This document shows positions 34,225-42,884 of a stretch of DNA of 64,000 nt, one piece after another. The notes beneath the pieces were generated by a model. That model saw nothing but the letters and a program-made list of their open reading frames with translations, did no database searches and was not told where the DNA came from. How positions within the stretch are numbered: position 1 is the first letter of the stretch; every line of letters starts with the position of its first letter. Where the stretch lies: contig NZ_VFMS01000001.1 in assembly GCF_006715165.1 (NCBI RefSeq), forward strand, positions 3,844,001 to 3,908,000, given 5' to 3'. The DNA comes from Arthrobacter sp. SLBN-122. GTDB taxonomy: Bacteria; Actinomycetota; Actinomycetes; Actinomycetales; Micrococcaceae. Made by a program: the position numbers and the translations under genes.

Positions 34225-35781
34225 TCAGGGAAAGAGGCTCCGGGTACCGTCAAAGATGTCCGCCATGGTCCATGCGTCCACGGACAGTATTTGCGCCGTG
34301 CCCTCAGCGCCAAGGCTGACGTGTTCCCCGCCCAGTGTGGGGTAGACGCGGGCCGTGAGCGGGACGCCGTTGGCAAAAATTTCGACGGCGGACCGGTCCA
34401 GGATCACACGCAGGTGCACCCGCCCTTCGGGCATGGGGACCGGTCCGGACCTTTCTTCCACATCAACGGCTGGATCGAGGCTGCTTCGCGTGCGGTCCAG
34501 GCGGAGCGTGCCGTTGGTGGAGCCGTCAGTTGCCCTGAGCAGCTCGATGACCGTTTCCTCGGCGGGGCTGCCGGAGGTGCCCCCGTCCGTGGAGCCCAAG
34601 ACACCAAGTCGCAGCAGGGTGCCCGGATCCAGATGGACGTTCAGTTCGAGGTCGAGTTGCGTGCCGGACAAGCCAAGTTCCAAGGGCGCCAAGCCACCGG
34701 TCAGCACCTGCCCGGGCAGGCGGGCGTGGTCACGGCGCAGCTTCTCGATTTCCGGGACGGGTGCGAAGCGCAGAGAGACGTCGTCTGCAGCCGTGACGAT
34801 TCGCGGCAGGCTCATGACGCCGGACCAGCCGGACTCCACCATGGCGGCATCACTTCGGCCTTCCTGCATCCAGCCGAACATGACACGCCGGCCGGACTCA
34901 TCCTGGAACGATTGGGGTGCGTAGAAGAAGCGGCCGCCGTAGTCGAGCCGGTGCAGCGCCGCGGGCTCGAAGCTGTCCCCGGCGTACCGGCCGGTCCAGT
35001 ACAGCGGATGGCAGGTGTCGCCGTCGTCCCAGGCGGAGAAGACCAGCGTATCCGGTGAGCCGTCAGAAGGTGCAGACCCCAGCGAACCCTGTCCCGCCCG
35101 GAACAGGTCCACGCACTCCCACATGGTCCCCGTCCAGTCAGTGTCGGAGCGATCGCCCTGCGAGGCATCGCCGATGAACAACGGCCCGATATAGTCCCAC
35201 GCACGCAGATCTGCCGACTCGTACAGCAACGCCGTACCGCCGCGCCCACGAATGCCTGAACCCACCAACTGCCGCCACTTCGACCCTTCACGCCAAACGC
35301 AGTGATCGCGGTAGGCCGTGATGTCCACTCCAGCCGGCGGTGCTGAGATCACGGGATTTCCGGGGTCCTTGGTCCAGCTCAAAAGGTCCGGGGATCCTAC
35401 GGCGACGCAGGGCAGCTCCTTGCCCTCGGACCGCCCCGAATACACCAGGGTGGGCGTGCCGCCGTCGTTCACTAAGACCCCGGACCAGCAGCCCTCGGCG
35501 TCCGGCCCCTCGGACGGTTCCAGGGCAACAGGCTGGTCCGTCCATGTGACAAGATCGGTGCTGGTGGCGTGGCCCCACCGGATGCTGTGGTGGAAAGCGC
35601 CCTCCGGGTTGTACTGGTAGAAGAGGTGGTAGGTGCCGTTCCATTGGCTGACGCCGTTGGGATCGTTGAGCCAGCCGGCCGGTGACACGAAATGGAAGCG
35701 CGGCCGGAGGGGATCGGCCTTGGCGCGGGCGGTCAGCTCATCCTGGGGAACGGTGGCGAGCGGGTGGGTCAGGTCAGTCAT
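34225..35781 (-). CDS. Cytoplasmic GH32 beta-fructofuranosidase-like enzyme with RDH variant
   Basis: 518 residues from ATG 35781, in an ATGA overlap with the upstream ABC ATPase gene. No signal peptide. Nucleophile Asp40 in GWLNDPNG and acid/base Glu222 in MWECVDLF are intact. The normally invariant RDP motif reads AYRDHCVWREG (Asp159 kept, Pro replaced by His). C-terminal beta-sandwich from about residue 330. Expected to hydrolyse imported sucrose or fructo-oligosaccharides to fructose and, where present, glucose. Co-transcribed with the peptide-type importer, which links that importer to fructo-oligosaccharides. Confidence 0.88.
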   Translation of the reverse strand: MTDLTHPLATVPQDELTARAKADPLRPRFHFVSPAGWLNDPNGVSQWNGTYHLFYQYNPEGAFHHSIRWGHATSTDLVTWTDQPVALEPSEGPDAEGCWSGVLVNDGGTPTLVYSGRSEGKELPCVAVGSPDLLSWTKDPGNPVISAPPAGVDITAYRDHCVWREGSKWRQLVGSGIRGRGGTALLYESADLRAWDYIGPLFIGDASQGDRSDTDWTGTMWECVDLFRAGQGSLGSAPSDGSPDTLVFSAWDDGDTCHPLYWTGRYAGDSFEPAALHRLDYGGRFFYAPQSFQDESGRRVMFGWMQEGRSDAAMVESGWSGVMSLPRIVTAADDVSLRFAPVPEIEKLRRDHARLPGQVLTGGLAPLELGLSGTQLDLELNVHLDPGTLLRLGVLGSTDGGTSGSPAEETVIELLRATDGSTNGTLRLDRTRSSLDPAVDVEERSGPVPMPEGRVHLRVILDRSAVEIFANGVPLTARVYPTLGGEHVSLGAEGTAQILSVDAWTMADIFDGTRSLFP

Positions 35782-36887
35782 GCGGAGGCCTTTTCTTGGG
35801 CGTTCGACGCCGGGAGGTTGGGTTGCGTCGGTTCGCCCGCCAGGGCATGGCCGTCGCTGCCGGCCCACGGCCGGTAGAGGTGGCAGCGCACCCAATGGCG
35901 GTTTCCGGGATCTCCAACCTGATGCCGCACGGGTTCTTCGGCCGAACAGCGCTGGTCCGGGTCGCCGTCGTAAGCGCAGCTCGTCGAAGCCATGACCGCT
36001 TGCCGCAGTTCGGCCCGGCGGACAGGATCATACGAGCCCGCCAGGGCAGGATCCGGCACAGCCGATACCAGAAGTTGGGTGTAGGGGTGCGCTGGGTTTG
36101 AGAGCAAGTCCAGGGACTCGCCCTCCTCAACCAGTTCACCGGCGAACATGACTGCCGTCCGGTCCGCCAGGTAGCGGGCGGACGCGAGGTCGTGGGTGAT
36201 GTAGAGCATGGAGATGCCCTGCTCGTCGCGGAGCTTGCGCATCAGGTTCAGCACGCCGATCCGGACGGAGACGTCGAGCATGGAGGTGGGCTCGTCGGCC
36301 AGGATGACCTGGGGTTCAACGGCGAGGGCCCGGGCAATCGCAACGCGTTGGCGCTGACCGCCGGAGAGCTCGTGCGGATACGAGTCCAGCATGTCAGCCT
36401 GCAGGCCAACAGTGGTCATGAGTTCTTCGAGCCGGAGCCGGGTCTCCTTCCCGGAATCGCCGCCCTTGCCGTGGATTGCCAGCGAACGCCGCAGGAAGTG
36501 CTCGATCCTGTGCGCCGGGTTCAGTGAACCGAAGGGGTCCTGGAAGACCATCTGCAGCTGGGACCGGAACGCACGCGACGCCTGGAACCGGTCCCGCTTG
36601 AGGATGTCGACGCCGTCAACGAGGATCGCTCCGGAGCCCGGCTCCTCGAGCCGGGCAACGCAGCGCGCCAAGGTGCTCTTGCCGGAACCTGATTCCCCTA
36701 CAAGCGCCACGATCTCGCCGCGGTTAATAGTCAGGTCCACACCGTGCAGGGCGCGGACCGACCCCCGGGAGAACAACCCGCCAATCGGGAAGGACTTGCC
36801 CAACCCACGGATTTCAAGGGCGGGGGTGGGGACGGTGGAATCAGCCGTGGGGGAACCAGCGGCCGGGGACGTTAGGGAGTGGCTCAT
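35778..36887 (-). CDS. ABC transporter ATPase, Opp/Dpp family (DppF/OppF-like)
   Basis: 369 residues. Walker A GESGSGKST, Q-loop MVFQDPFGSLNP, signature LSGGQRQRVAIARAL, Walker B VILADEPTSMLD and switch His in YITHDLASAR. The C-terminal Opp/Dpp extension includes HPYTQLLVSAVPDP and then a Cys-containing block (SCAYDGDPDQRCS), often an Fe-S site in DppF proteins, here with two Cys only. Powers one half of the importer with the next ATPase. ATGA overlaps with neighbours on both sides. Confidence 0.9.
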   Translation of the reverse strand: MSHSLTSPAAGSPTADSTVPTPALEIRGLGKSFPIGGLFSRGSVRALHGVDLTINRGEIVALVGESGSGKSTLARCVARLEEPGSGAILVDGVDILKRDRFQASRAFRSQLQMVFQDPFGSLNPAHRIEHFLRRSLAIHGKGGDSGKETRLRLEELMTTVGLQADMLDSYPHELSGGQRQRVAIARALAVEPQVILADEPTSMLDVSVRIGVLNLMRKLRDEQGISMLYITHDLASARYLADRTAVMFAGELVEEGESLDLLSNPAHPYTQLLVSAVPDPALAGSYDPVRRAELRQAVMASTSCAYDGDPDQRCSAEEPVRHQVGDPGNRHWVRCHLYRPWAGSDGHALAGEPTQPNLPASNAQEKASA

Positions 36888-37846
36888 CGCGCGGCTCCTG
36901 CCAGGTTTGCGGAATCAATCACTGGCGCGTCGGCACCAAGCGGGGCCACGAAATGACCGGGTGCCGCCTCGGTGAGGTCCGCTATGTTCCGGAACTTCAC
37001 GCCGTCGGGCAATCCCGTCAGTGGTACACGCGGCCCGGTGAGCGGCGGGAATGCGCCCATTAGCGCCTGGGTGTAGGGGTGGCGGGGGGCGGCGTAAACG
37101 TCCTGGGCCTTCGCGGTCTCAACGATCCTCCCGCCATACATCACGGCCATGCGGTGTGACAGTTCCACCATGAGCGACATGTCGTGCGTGATGAAGAGGA
37201 CGGAGAAGCCGAGCTCGCGCTGAAGCTCCTTGATCTGCGCCATGATCTCCTGCTGCACCACCACGTCCAGGGCGGTGGTGGGTTCGTCAAGGATCAACAG
37301 GGACGGCTTCAGCGCCACGGCCATCGCTATGACAGCACGTTGACGCATGCCGCCCGAGAGCTGGTGCGGGTAGGACTTGAGGCGCGCGGGATCGATCCTC
37401 ACGAGTTCAAGCAGTTCACCCGCACGGCGCAGGGATTCCTTCCGGGAGTAGCCGGCGTGGGTGGTGAAGATGTCCACGATTTGTTCGCCGATGGTCAACA
37501 CCGGATTGAGCGAGTTCATGGCTGACTGGAAGACCATGGCCACGTCCTGCCAGCGGAAGCGCCGCAACTCCTCCGGGCTCATGGCCAGGACGTCCTTGCC
37601 GCCGAAGGAAATGCTGCCGCCGGCGATCTTCGCGGGATCCTTGAGCAGCCGCATGATCGAGTTCGCGATGGTGGACTTCCCGCAGCCCGACTCTCCCGCG
37701 AGGCCGAACACCTCACCGGTGCCGATGCTGAAGGAAACACGGTCGACGGCGGTGGTGGAGCGGGTGTCGCCGATGTACTTGACGGTGAGGTCCTTGACGT
37801 CCAGGACGGGTTCGTGGGAGCCGAAGGACACTTGGGAGATGGTCAT
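36884..37846 (-). CDS. ABC transporter ATPase, Opp/Dpp family (DppD/OppD-like)
   Basis: 320 residues from ATG 37846 (AAAGGAG upstream); an open extension of 47 codons is antisense-like and rejected. Walker A GESGCGKST, Q-loop MVFQSAMNSLNP, signature LSGGMRQRAVIAMA (the OppD form), Walker B LLILDEPTTALD, then FITHDMSLM. HPYTQALMGAFPPL is the oligopeptide-family C-terminal motif. Forms the heterodimeric motor with the downstream ATPase. Overlaps the permease stop by 4 bases. Confidence 0.9.
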   Translation of the reverse strand: MTISQVSFGSHEPVLDVKDLTVKYIGDTRSTTAVDRVSFSIGTGEVFGLAGESGCGKSTIANSIMRLLKDPAKIAGGSISFGGKDVLAMSPEELRRFRWQDVAMVFQSAMNSLNPVLTIGEQIVDIFTTHAGYSRKESLRRAGELLELVRIDPARLKSYPHQLSGGMRQRAVIAMAVALKPSLLILDEPTTALDVVVQQEIMAQIKELQRELGFSVLFITHDMSLMVELSHRMAVMYGGRIVETAKAQDVYAAPRHPYTQALMGAFPPLTGPRVPLTGLPDGVKFRNIADLTEAAPGHFVAPLGADAPVIDSANLAGAAR

Positions 37847-38781
37847 TTTGCGGCGCTCCTTTCGGTGTCTTTCGGGGTTTTGATCTTCCGCAGCCGCGGA
37901 TTGGTGACCTCGTCCACCGCATAGTTGATAAGGGCAAGGGCGAAGGCGACAAGAGCGATGCAGACGCCCGAGGGCACGAACACCCACCAGCTGCCGGTCA
38001 GCAGGGCGCCTTCGTTGCCTGCCCAGAAGAGGTTGTTTCCCCAGGAGACCGTGCTGGCATCGCCCAGGCCCAGGAACTCCAGGCCGGCCTGCGCGCCGAT
38101 GCCGTAGATCACGCAGGCCAGCAGGGTCCCCATGACGATCGAGGCCATGTTGGGCAGGATTTCGCGGAACATAATCCTTCCGGCCCGTTCGCCGGACACC
38201 ACGGCCGCAGCCACAAAGTCCTTGGAACGGATGGATAGGGCCTGGGAGCGCAGGACGCGTGCAGAGCCTGCCCAGCCGGTGACCACCAGAACAAGAATCA
38301 CCGTGCCCAGCCCAGGAGGCAGGAACGCCGCCAGGATGACCAGCAGCGGCAGGCCGGGAAGGAGCAGGAAGACGTTGGTTACCAGGGACAGCGCTTCGTC
38401 GATGAACTTCCCGAAGTATGCCGAGGCAAGTCCCACCAGGATGCCGATGAAGGTGGACGCGAAGCCCACGCTCAGTCCCACGAACAGGGAACTGCGGGAA
38501 CCGTGGACGGTCAGTGCGAGCACGTCCTGTCCCTTGGCTGTAGTTCCCAGCCAGTGCTCGGCTGACGGTTCCAGCGAGGCCATTGCGGTGATCCGCGACG
38601 GGTCGCCGGGGAAGAGCACTGGTGCCAGCAGGGCCAGTGCGATGAAGACGAGCATCACGGCCATGCCTGTGAGGGCTTTTTTGTTGCTGATGAGGCCGTG
38701 GACGAAGCTGCGGTTCGGCTTGCGGGCCGACGGGGTCTTGTCGGCCGTTTTGCCGGGTTGCTGCAGGATTGCGGTTGTCAT
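37843..38781 (-). CDS. ABC transporter permease, DppC/OppC-like
   Basis: 312 residues from ATG 38781. An N-terminal cytoplasmic arm and first helix (LTGMAVMLVFIALALLAPVLF), the OppC_N segment PSAEHWLGTTAKGQDVLA, then five more helices. The BPD signature loop that contacts the ATPase reads AAVVSGERAGRIMFREILPN. It pairs with the DppB-like permease. The ATGA overlap with the ATPase gene indicates coupled translation. Confidence 0.9.
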   Translation of the reverse strand: MTTAILQQPGKTADKTPSARKPNRSFVHGLISNKKALTGMAVMLVFIALALLAPVLFPGDPSRITAMASLEPSAEHWLGTTAKGQDVLALTVHGSRSSLFVGLSVGFASTFIGILVGLASAYFGKFIDEALSLVTNVFLLLPGLPLLVILAAFLPPGLGTVILVLVVTGWAGSARVLRSQALSIRSKDFVAAAVVSGERAGRIMFREILPNMASIVMGTLLACVIYGIGAQAGLEFLGLGDASTVSWGNNLFWAGNEGALLTGSWWVFVPSGVCIALVAFALALINYAVDEVTNPRLRKIKTPKDTERSAAK

Positions 38782-38792
38782 GATTTGGTCCC

Positions 38793-39770
38793 CTAGTTGC
38801 TGCGCACGCGCGGGTCGAGGCGGACGTAGAGGATGTCCACCAGGAAGTTCGCCAGCAGAACGGCGGCGGTGATGGTCAGGAACAGGCCCTGCATGAGCGG
38901 GTAGTCGAGGCCTTGGACGGCATTGAGGAGCTGATAGCCGACGCCGGGGTAGGCGAACACCACCTCGGTGAGCAGCGCACCGCCCACCACGAATCCCAGT
39001 CCCATGCCGAAGCTTGTGACTGACGGGAGCATGGCGTTGCGTGCCGCATACCGGAGCATGATGCGGCCCGGACGGAGTCCCTTGGCTTCGGCCATGGTGA
39101 TGTAGTCCTCGGAGTTGGTGGCAATCATGGTGTTCCGCATGCCCAGCATCCAGCCTCCGATGGAAACCAACACGATAGTCAGTGCCGGAAGCACAAGGTG
39201 GGCACCGACGTCGCCGATGAACTCCCACGTGAACCCGGGCTCCAAACCGGCGGTGAAGGCGTGCCGGATGGGGAACCAGTTCAATACAACGCCGAACAGG
39301 TACAGGGCGCCCATCGCGAGCCAGAAGTAGGGGAACGAGCCGATGAATACCAGCAGCGGTGGAAGTGCGGAGTCGACCGCGCCGCCGCGGCGCCAGGCTG
39401 CAAGGACACCCAGCAGGTTACCCACGACGGCGGCAATCACCAGGGCGGTTCCGCCGAGCAGGAGGGTCCAGCCGATCTGGGACGAAATGACCTCGGTGAC
39501 CGGAGTGGGGAACCGGGAGATGGAAACGCCCATTTGCCCGGTGAAGATGTTGGTCATGTAGCCGATGTACTGCTCCCAGAGGGGCCGGTCGTCAACGCCG
39601 AGCAGCTTGCGCAGGGCCTCGATCTGTTCAGGCTGCATTCTGTCCTGGGAACGGGCGAACATGCGGGAGACGGGATCCCCCGGCATGAAGCGCGGGAGCA
39701 GGAAATTCAGGGTGATGGATGCCCAGAAGGCGATCAGGTAGAAACCCAGGCGGCGCAGGATGAAGCGCAC
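38793..39770 (-). CDS. ABC transporter permease, DppB/OppB-like
   Basis: 325 residues with six membrane helices. The N-terminal helix MRFILRRLGFYLIAFWASIT is followed by the family LPRFMPGDPVSRM motif. The permease loop reads MAEAKGLRPGRIMLRYAARN. Partner of the DppC-like permease 11 bases downstream. The family usually imports peptides or nickel, but members in fermentative and soil bacteria take up oligosaccharides, and the surrounding GH32 genes suggest that here. Confidence 0.9.
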   Translation of the reverse strand: MRFILRRLGFYLIAFWASITLNFLLPRFMPGDPVSRMFARSQDRMQPEQIEALRKLLGVDDRPLWEQYIGYMTNIFTGQMGVSISRFPTPVTEVISSQIGWTLLLGGTALVIAAVVGNLLGVLAAWRRGGAVDSALPPLLVFIGSFPYFWLAMGALYLFGVVLNWFPIRHAFTAGLEPGFTWEFIGDVGAHLVLPALTIVLVSIGGWMLGMRNTMIATNSEDYITMAEAKGLRPGRIMLRYAARNAMLPSVTSFGMGLGFVVGGALLTEVVFAYPGVGYQLLNAVQGLDYPLMQGLFLTITAAVLLANFLVDILYVRLDPRVRSN

Positions 39771-39808
39771 GGTTTCCCTCCATTTCGGGAATTGCGGAAA
39801 GTTTGGGG

Positions 39809-39834
39809 CTGGCCGCCGGTTATCCGGCGGCCAG
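39809..39834 (-). terminator. Attenuator-like hairpin between binding-protein and permease genes
   Basis: CTGGCCGCCGG (39809-39819) pairs perfectly with CCGGCGGCCAG (39824-39834) around the loop TTAT, 11 base pairs. In the 136-base gap after the binding-protein stop it would stabilise that message or limit read-through, giving excess binding protein over permease. No T-run. Confidence 0.55.
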
Positions 39835-39906
39835 CTGGTGTGGGTGGGCCCACGCCGCCCGGGTTCCCTGGCCGAACCGAAGCGGGGCCAGGGAGGCGGT
39901 GGCGAG

Positions 39907-41574
39907 TTACTTGCGCGGTTCCAGCGTGGTCAGTACCAGCACCGTGGTGGGCGACTTTACCGAGAGCGTGGCGTAAGGGTTCTCCTGGGTGGGCCAGCCC
40001 GTGAAGCGGGTGTCGTTGAAGGCGCCCCACTCCGGGCCGGAGAACAGCGGCACCAGCGGTGCGGCGTCGTTGTATTCTTCCTGCAGCTTGTTGGCGATGT
40101 CCTTCTGCTTGGACTCGTCGGCCTCTGCAGCGAATTCTGCCAGCAGGGCATCGGCTTTGGTGTCGCCGAAGCGGTGGTAGTTGTCGAACGTCTTGGTGCC
40201 CACCGGCTTCACCGTGGCTGTGCCCATGGAGGCGTTGAAGTACTTGTACGGGCTGGGGTCGTTGGCGCTCCACACGATGCCGGAGTCGAAGTCTCCGGTC
40301 TCGTATCCGGCAACCACGGCTGCCCAGTCGGGGGACTCCACCTTGGCAGTGACGCCGACCTCTGCCAAGTTCTGGGCAATCACGTTGGCCACCGAGAGCC
40401 AATCGGAGGAGGTTGCGCCTACGGAGATCTTGAACTCGAACGGCTTGCCGTCCTTGAGCGCGCGCTTGCCGTCGGCACCCTTGGGGTAGCCCGCCTTGTC
40501 CAGAAGCTCGTTGGCCTTTTGGGCATCCAGCTTGGTCCAGGTGCAGTTGTCCTTAACCTCGTTGTTCTTCCAGGTCTCGTAGTTGCCGGATAGTCCTGTG
40601 CAGTCTGCAGGCTTGGCGTAGCCGCTCATGCCGATCTTCGTGACCTGGTCCCGGTCAACTGCCATGCTCAAGGCCTTGCGGACATCCACATCGTTGAACG
40701 GTGCCTTGGTGGTGTTGAGCTGCCAGTTGATCATGGCGCCCGTTGGCGGGAACCAGTAGTGCCGGTGATCCTTGTCCTTCGAGACGAAGGTCTTTTCGAT
40801 GTTCGGGATGTACTGCGGCGCCCAGTCCACGTCCCCATTCGCGGCGGCGAGGTTGGCGCCATCATTCCCGGCAAAGGCGAGCATCTTGACACCGGCGATC
40901 TTCTGCTTTTCCGGCTGCCAGTAGTTGGGGTTCTTTTTCAGCACGAAAGACTGGGCCTGGAAGCTGTCCACCTCCGTGTACGGCCCGGTGCCGACCGGCT
41001 TGGCGTTGGCGTCCTTCTCCGGATCGGGCAGCGCGGACCAGATGTGCTTGGGCAGGATGCTCAGCTGACCGACGTCGTAGAAGGCGGGGGACCAGGGCTT
41101 GTTGAAGTTGAACGTGACCTTGTTGCCTTCTGCGGTCACGCCATCAAGGTATTCGTAGCCGCCCTTTAGTTTCTTCTGAAGCTCGAAGGTGTACGCGACG
41201 TCGTCGGCAACGAACGGCTGGCCATCGGACCACTTCACTCCATCGCGCAGGGTGAAGGTAATGGACTTGCCGTCGTCGGCGGCCTTCCATTCGGTGGCCA
41301 GCCATGGCACCGTGTCACCCTTGGCCGGGTTGAAGATCACCAGTGACTCATAGATGGACTGCTGGACCATCGGGTTGACGGTGGGTGCAAACGGGTTGAA
41401 GTTCTGGACGAACGTGCCCATGTCCTCACGCGGGATGGTGAGAAAGGCGCTGGCGTTCGCCGCGGCGTCGGTGCCGGCAGGCTTGTTGGCTGCACAGCCG
41501 GTCAGCAGAAGTGTTCCTACCGCCAGTCCGGCCGCCGTCACGCGGGCAGCCCTCAGGAATCGGTGTTGTGTCAT
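39907..41574 (-). CDS. ABC substrate-binding lipoprotein, family 5 (peptide/oligosaccharide)
   Basis: 555 residues. A lipoprotein signal with lipobox LLLTGC at residues about 22-27. Mature SBP_bac_5 fold: IYESLVIFNPAKGDTVPWLA, FTLRDGVKWSDGQPFVADDV, VGTGPYTEVDSF, DVRKALSMAVDR and a long C-terminal lobe. Family 5 proteins bind peptides, nickel or, in a subset, oligosaccharides. Several aromatic residues occur where the pocket should be, but specificity cannot be read from sequence. First transporter gene after the LacI regulator gene in the second half of the locus. Confidence 0.9.
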   Translation of the reverse strand: MTQHRFLRAARVTAAGLAVGTLLLTGCAANKPAGTDAAANASAFLTIPREDMGTFVQNFNPFAPTVNPMVQQSIYESLVIFNPAKGDTVPWLATEWKAADDGKSITFTLRDGVKWSDGQPFVADDVAYTFELQKKLKGGYEYLDGVTAEGNKVTFNFNKPWSPAFYDVGQLSILPKHIWSALPDPEKDANAKPVGTGPYTEVDSFQAQSFVLKKNPNYWQPEKQKIAGVKMLAFAGNDGANLAAANGDVDWAPQYIPNIEKTFVSKDKDHRHYWFPPTGAMINWQLNTTKAPFNDVDVRKALSMAVDRDQVTKIGMSGYAKPADCTGLSGNYETWKNNEVKDNCTWTKLDAQKANELLDKAGYPKGADGKRALKDGKPFEFKISVGATSSDWLSVANVIAQNLAEVGVTAKVESPDWAAVVAGYETGDFDSGIVWSANDPSPYKYFNASMGTATVKPVGTKTFDNYHRFGDTKADALLAEFAAEADESKQKDIANKLQEEYNDAAPLVPLFSGPEWGAFNDTRFTGWPTQENPYATLSVKSPTTVLVLTTLEPRK

Positions 41575-41652
41575 GATGGTTATCTCTTTCCTATCTTCAT
41601 CAGCAAGGTGAAGGGGTGGGGGAGGGGTTGCTCTTCGCTATTGATTTCGCGG

Positions 41653-42723
41653 TCAGACCGAAGAGCGTTCTAGCAGCGGACAGTCGACTAATTGCTGGTC
41701 GGCAATTATCGGCTGTCCTGCTGTCAGTGCTGCGAGCGTCTGGACTCCCAGGGCGCCCATTTTTTCAAACGGCAACGCAACCGTGGTCAGCTTAGGCCTG
41801 AGGTAGGCCGCAATCAGTTCCTGGTTGTCGAAGCCAATCACGGCGATGTTTCCGGGGATGGTCAGGCCCCGTTCCTTGATGGCGTCGTAAGCGCCCATCG
41901 CCATGCGGTCGTTGAGGCAGAACAGAGCGGTTGGCCTGTCCTCCTGCGGGTAGCGGTCCAGGATGCGGCACGCGGCCTCATACCCGCCGTCCGCCGTTGC
42001 ATATCCAGACACCACGAGCTCGGGGTCCAGCTCCAGTCCGGCTTCGGCGAGTGCTTCGCGTGCACCCGCCAAACGCCCGATTGCTGCGGGAATGTTCGGA
42101 TCCAGGTTGATGACTCCGATCCTGCTGTGGCCGGCCCGGAGCAAACGTTCGACGGCGACGCGGCCGCCGGCACGTTCGTCCGGGACGATCGAGGGCAGCT
42201 GTCCGTCGGCGTCGAAGCAGTTGATCAGGACGGTGGGTACTTCCTTGGTGCTTTCCGGCACGTGCACGCCACGGTGGAACGTGGCTGCGTAGAGAAGTCC
42301 TTCCACGCGCTGCTCCAGCAGCTTCTCGGTCGCGGCGTCTTCCATTCCCTGGTTGGGTCCTACGGCATCGGCCTGGTCGGAGGGTGCGATGAGCAGGAAC
42401 TTGCGGTCCAGCCAGGCCTGGTCTTGTGCGCCTTTGATGATGTCGACGGCGAATGGTGCCGTCACAATCTCGGTGACAATCCCGTACCAGTCACTTCGCT
42501 GGGATGCCAGTGCACGTGCTCCGGCATTAGGGCGGTAGCCCAAGGCCTGAACAGCTTCGTTGATCCGGGCGCGGGTTTCCTCGGAGATGCTGGCATTTGC
42601 GCGGTTACTCAGGACGAACGAAACCGCGGTCCGGGAAACACCGGCGTACTTGGCAACATCATTCATGGTGACACCCCGCTGCCGCGCGGCCCCGGTATGG
42701 TTCGAGGTGGTGGTTTTCGCCAT
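41653..42723 (-). CDS. LacI-family transcriptional regulator 1
   Basis: 356 residues from ATG 42723; the 48-codon extension upstream lies in the operator region and is not coding. N-terminal HTH VTMNDVAKYAGVSRTAVSFVLSNR with hinge helix INEAVQALGYRPNAGARALA. The effector domain is the ribose-binding-like fold, with VIGFDNQELIAAYLRP near the end. First gene of the operon comprising the family 5 importer and two GH32 enzymes, directly downstream of the paired palindromes at 42761-42804. Autoregulation and repression of the operon, relieved by a fructan breakdown product, is the expected mode. Confidence 0.92.
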   Translation of the reverse strand: MAKTTTSNHTGAARQRGVTMNDVAKYAGVSRTAVSFVLSNRANASISEETRARINEAVQALGYRPNAGARALASQRSDWYGIVTEIVTAPFAVDIIKGAQDQAWLDRKFLLIAPSDQADAVGPNQGMEDAATEKLLEQRVEGLLYAATFHRGVHVPESTKEVPTVLINCFDADGQLPSIVPDERAGGRVAVERLLRAGHSRIGVINLDPNIPAAIGRLAGAREALAEAGLELDPELVVSGYATADGGYEAACRILDRYPQEDRPTALFCLNDRMAMGAYDAIKERGLTIPGNIAVIGFDNQELIAAYLRPKLTTVALPFEKMGALGVQTLAALTAGQPIIADQQLVDCPLLERSSV

Positions 42724-42760
42724 TGAATGCTCCGTGGTGGTGGTGATGCTGCCAGGATAG

Positions 42761-42804
42761 GTAACGCGCGTTACTTGCGCATAAATAGAGGTTACGCGCG
42801 TTAC
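42761..42804. promoter_or_regulatory. Two LacI operators upstream of LacI regulator 1
   Basis: GTAACGCGCGTTAC at 42761-42774 is a perfect 14-base palindrome with the central CpG typical of LacI/GalR sites. GTTACGCGCGTTAC at 42791-42804 differs by one base. They are 30 bases apart, about three helical turns, so both face the same side of the DNA and could bind a tetramer or two dimers cooperatively. Confidence 0.75.
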
Positions 42805-42884
42805 TAGATCTGTGTCAAGGGTTACATTTCCGCGTGCGAGGTGACCGCTGCCGACGATCAGAGCCACGGCACCGAGGGTACGTG

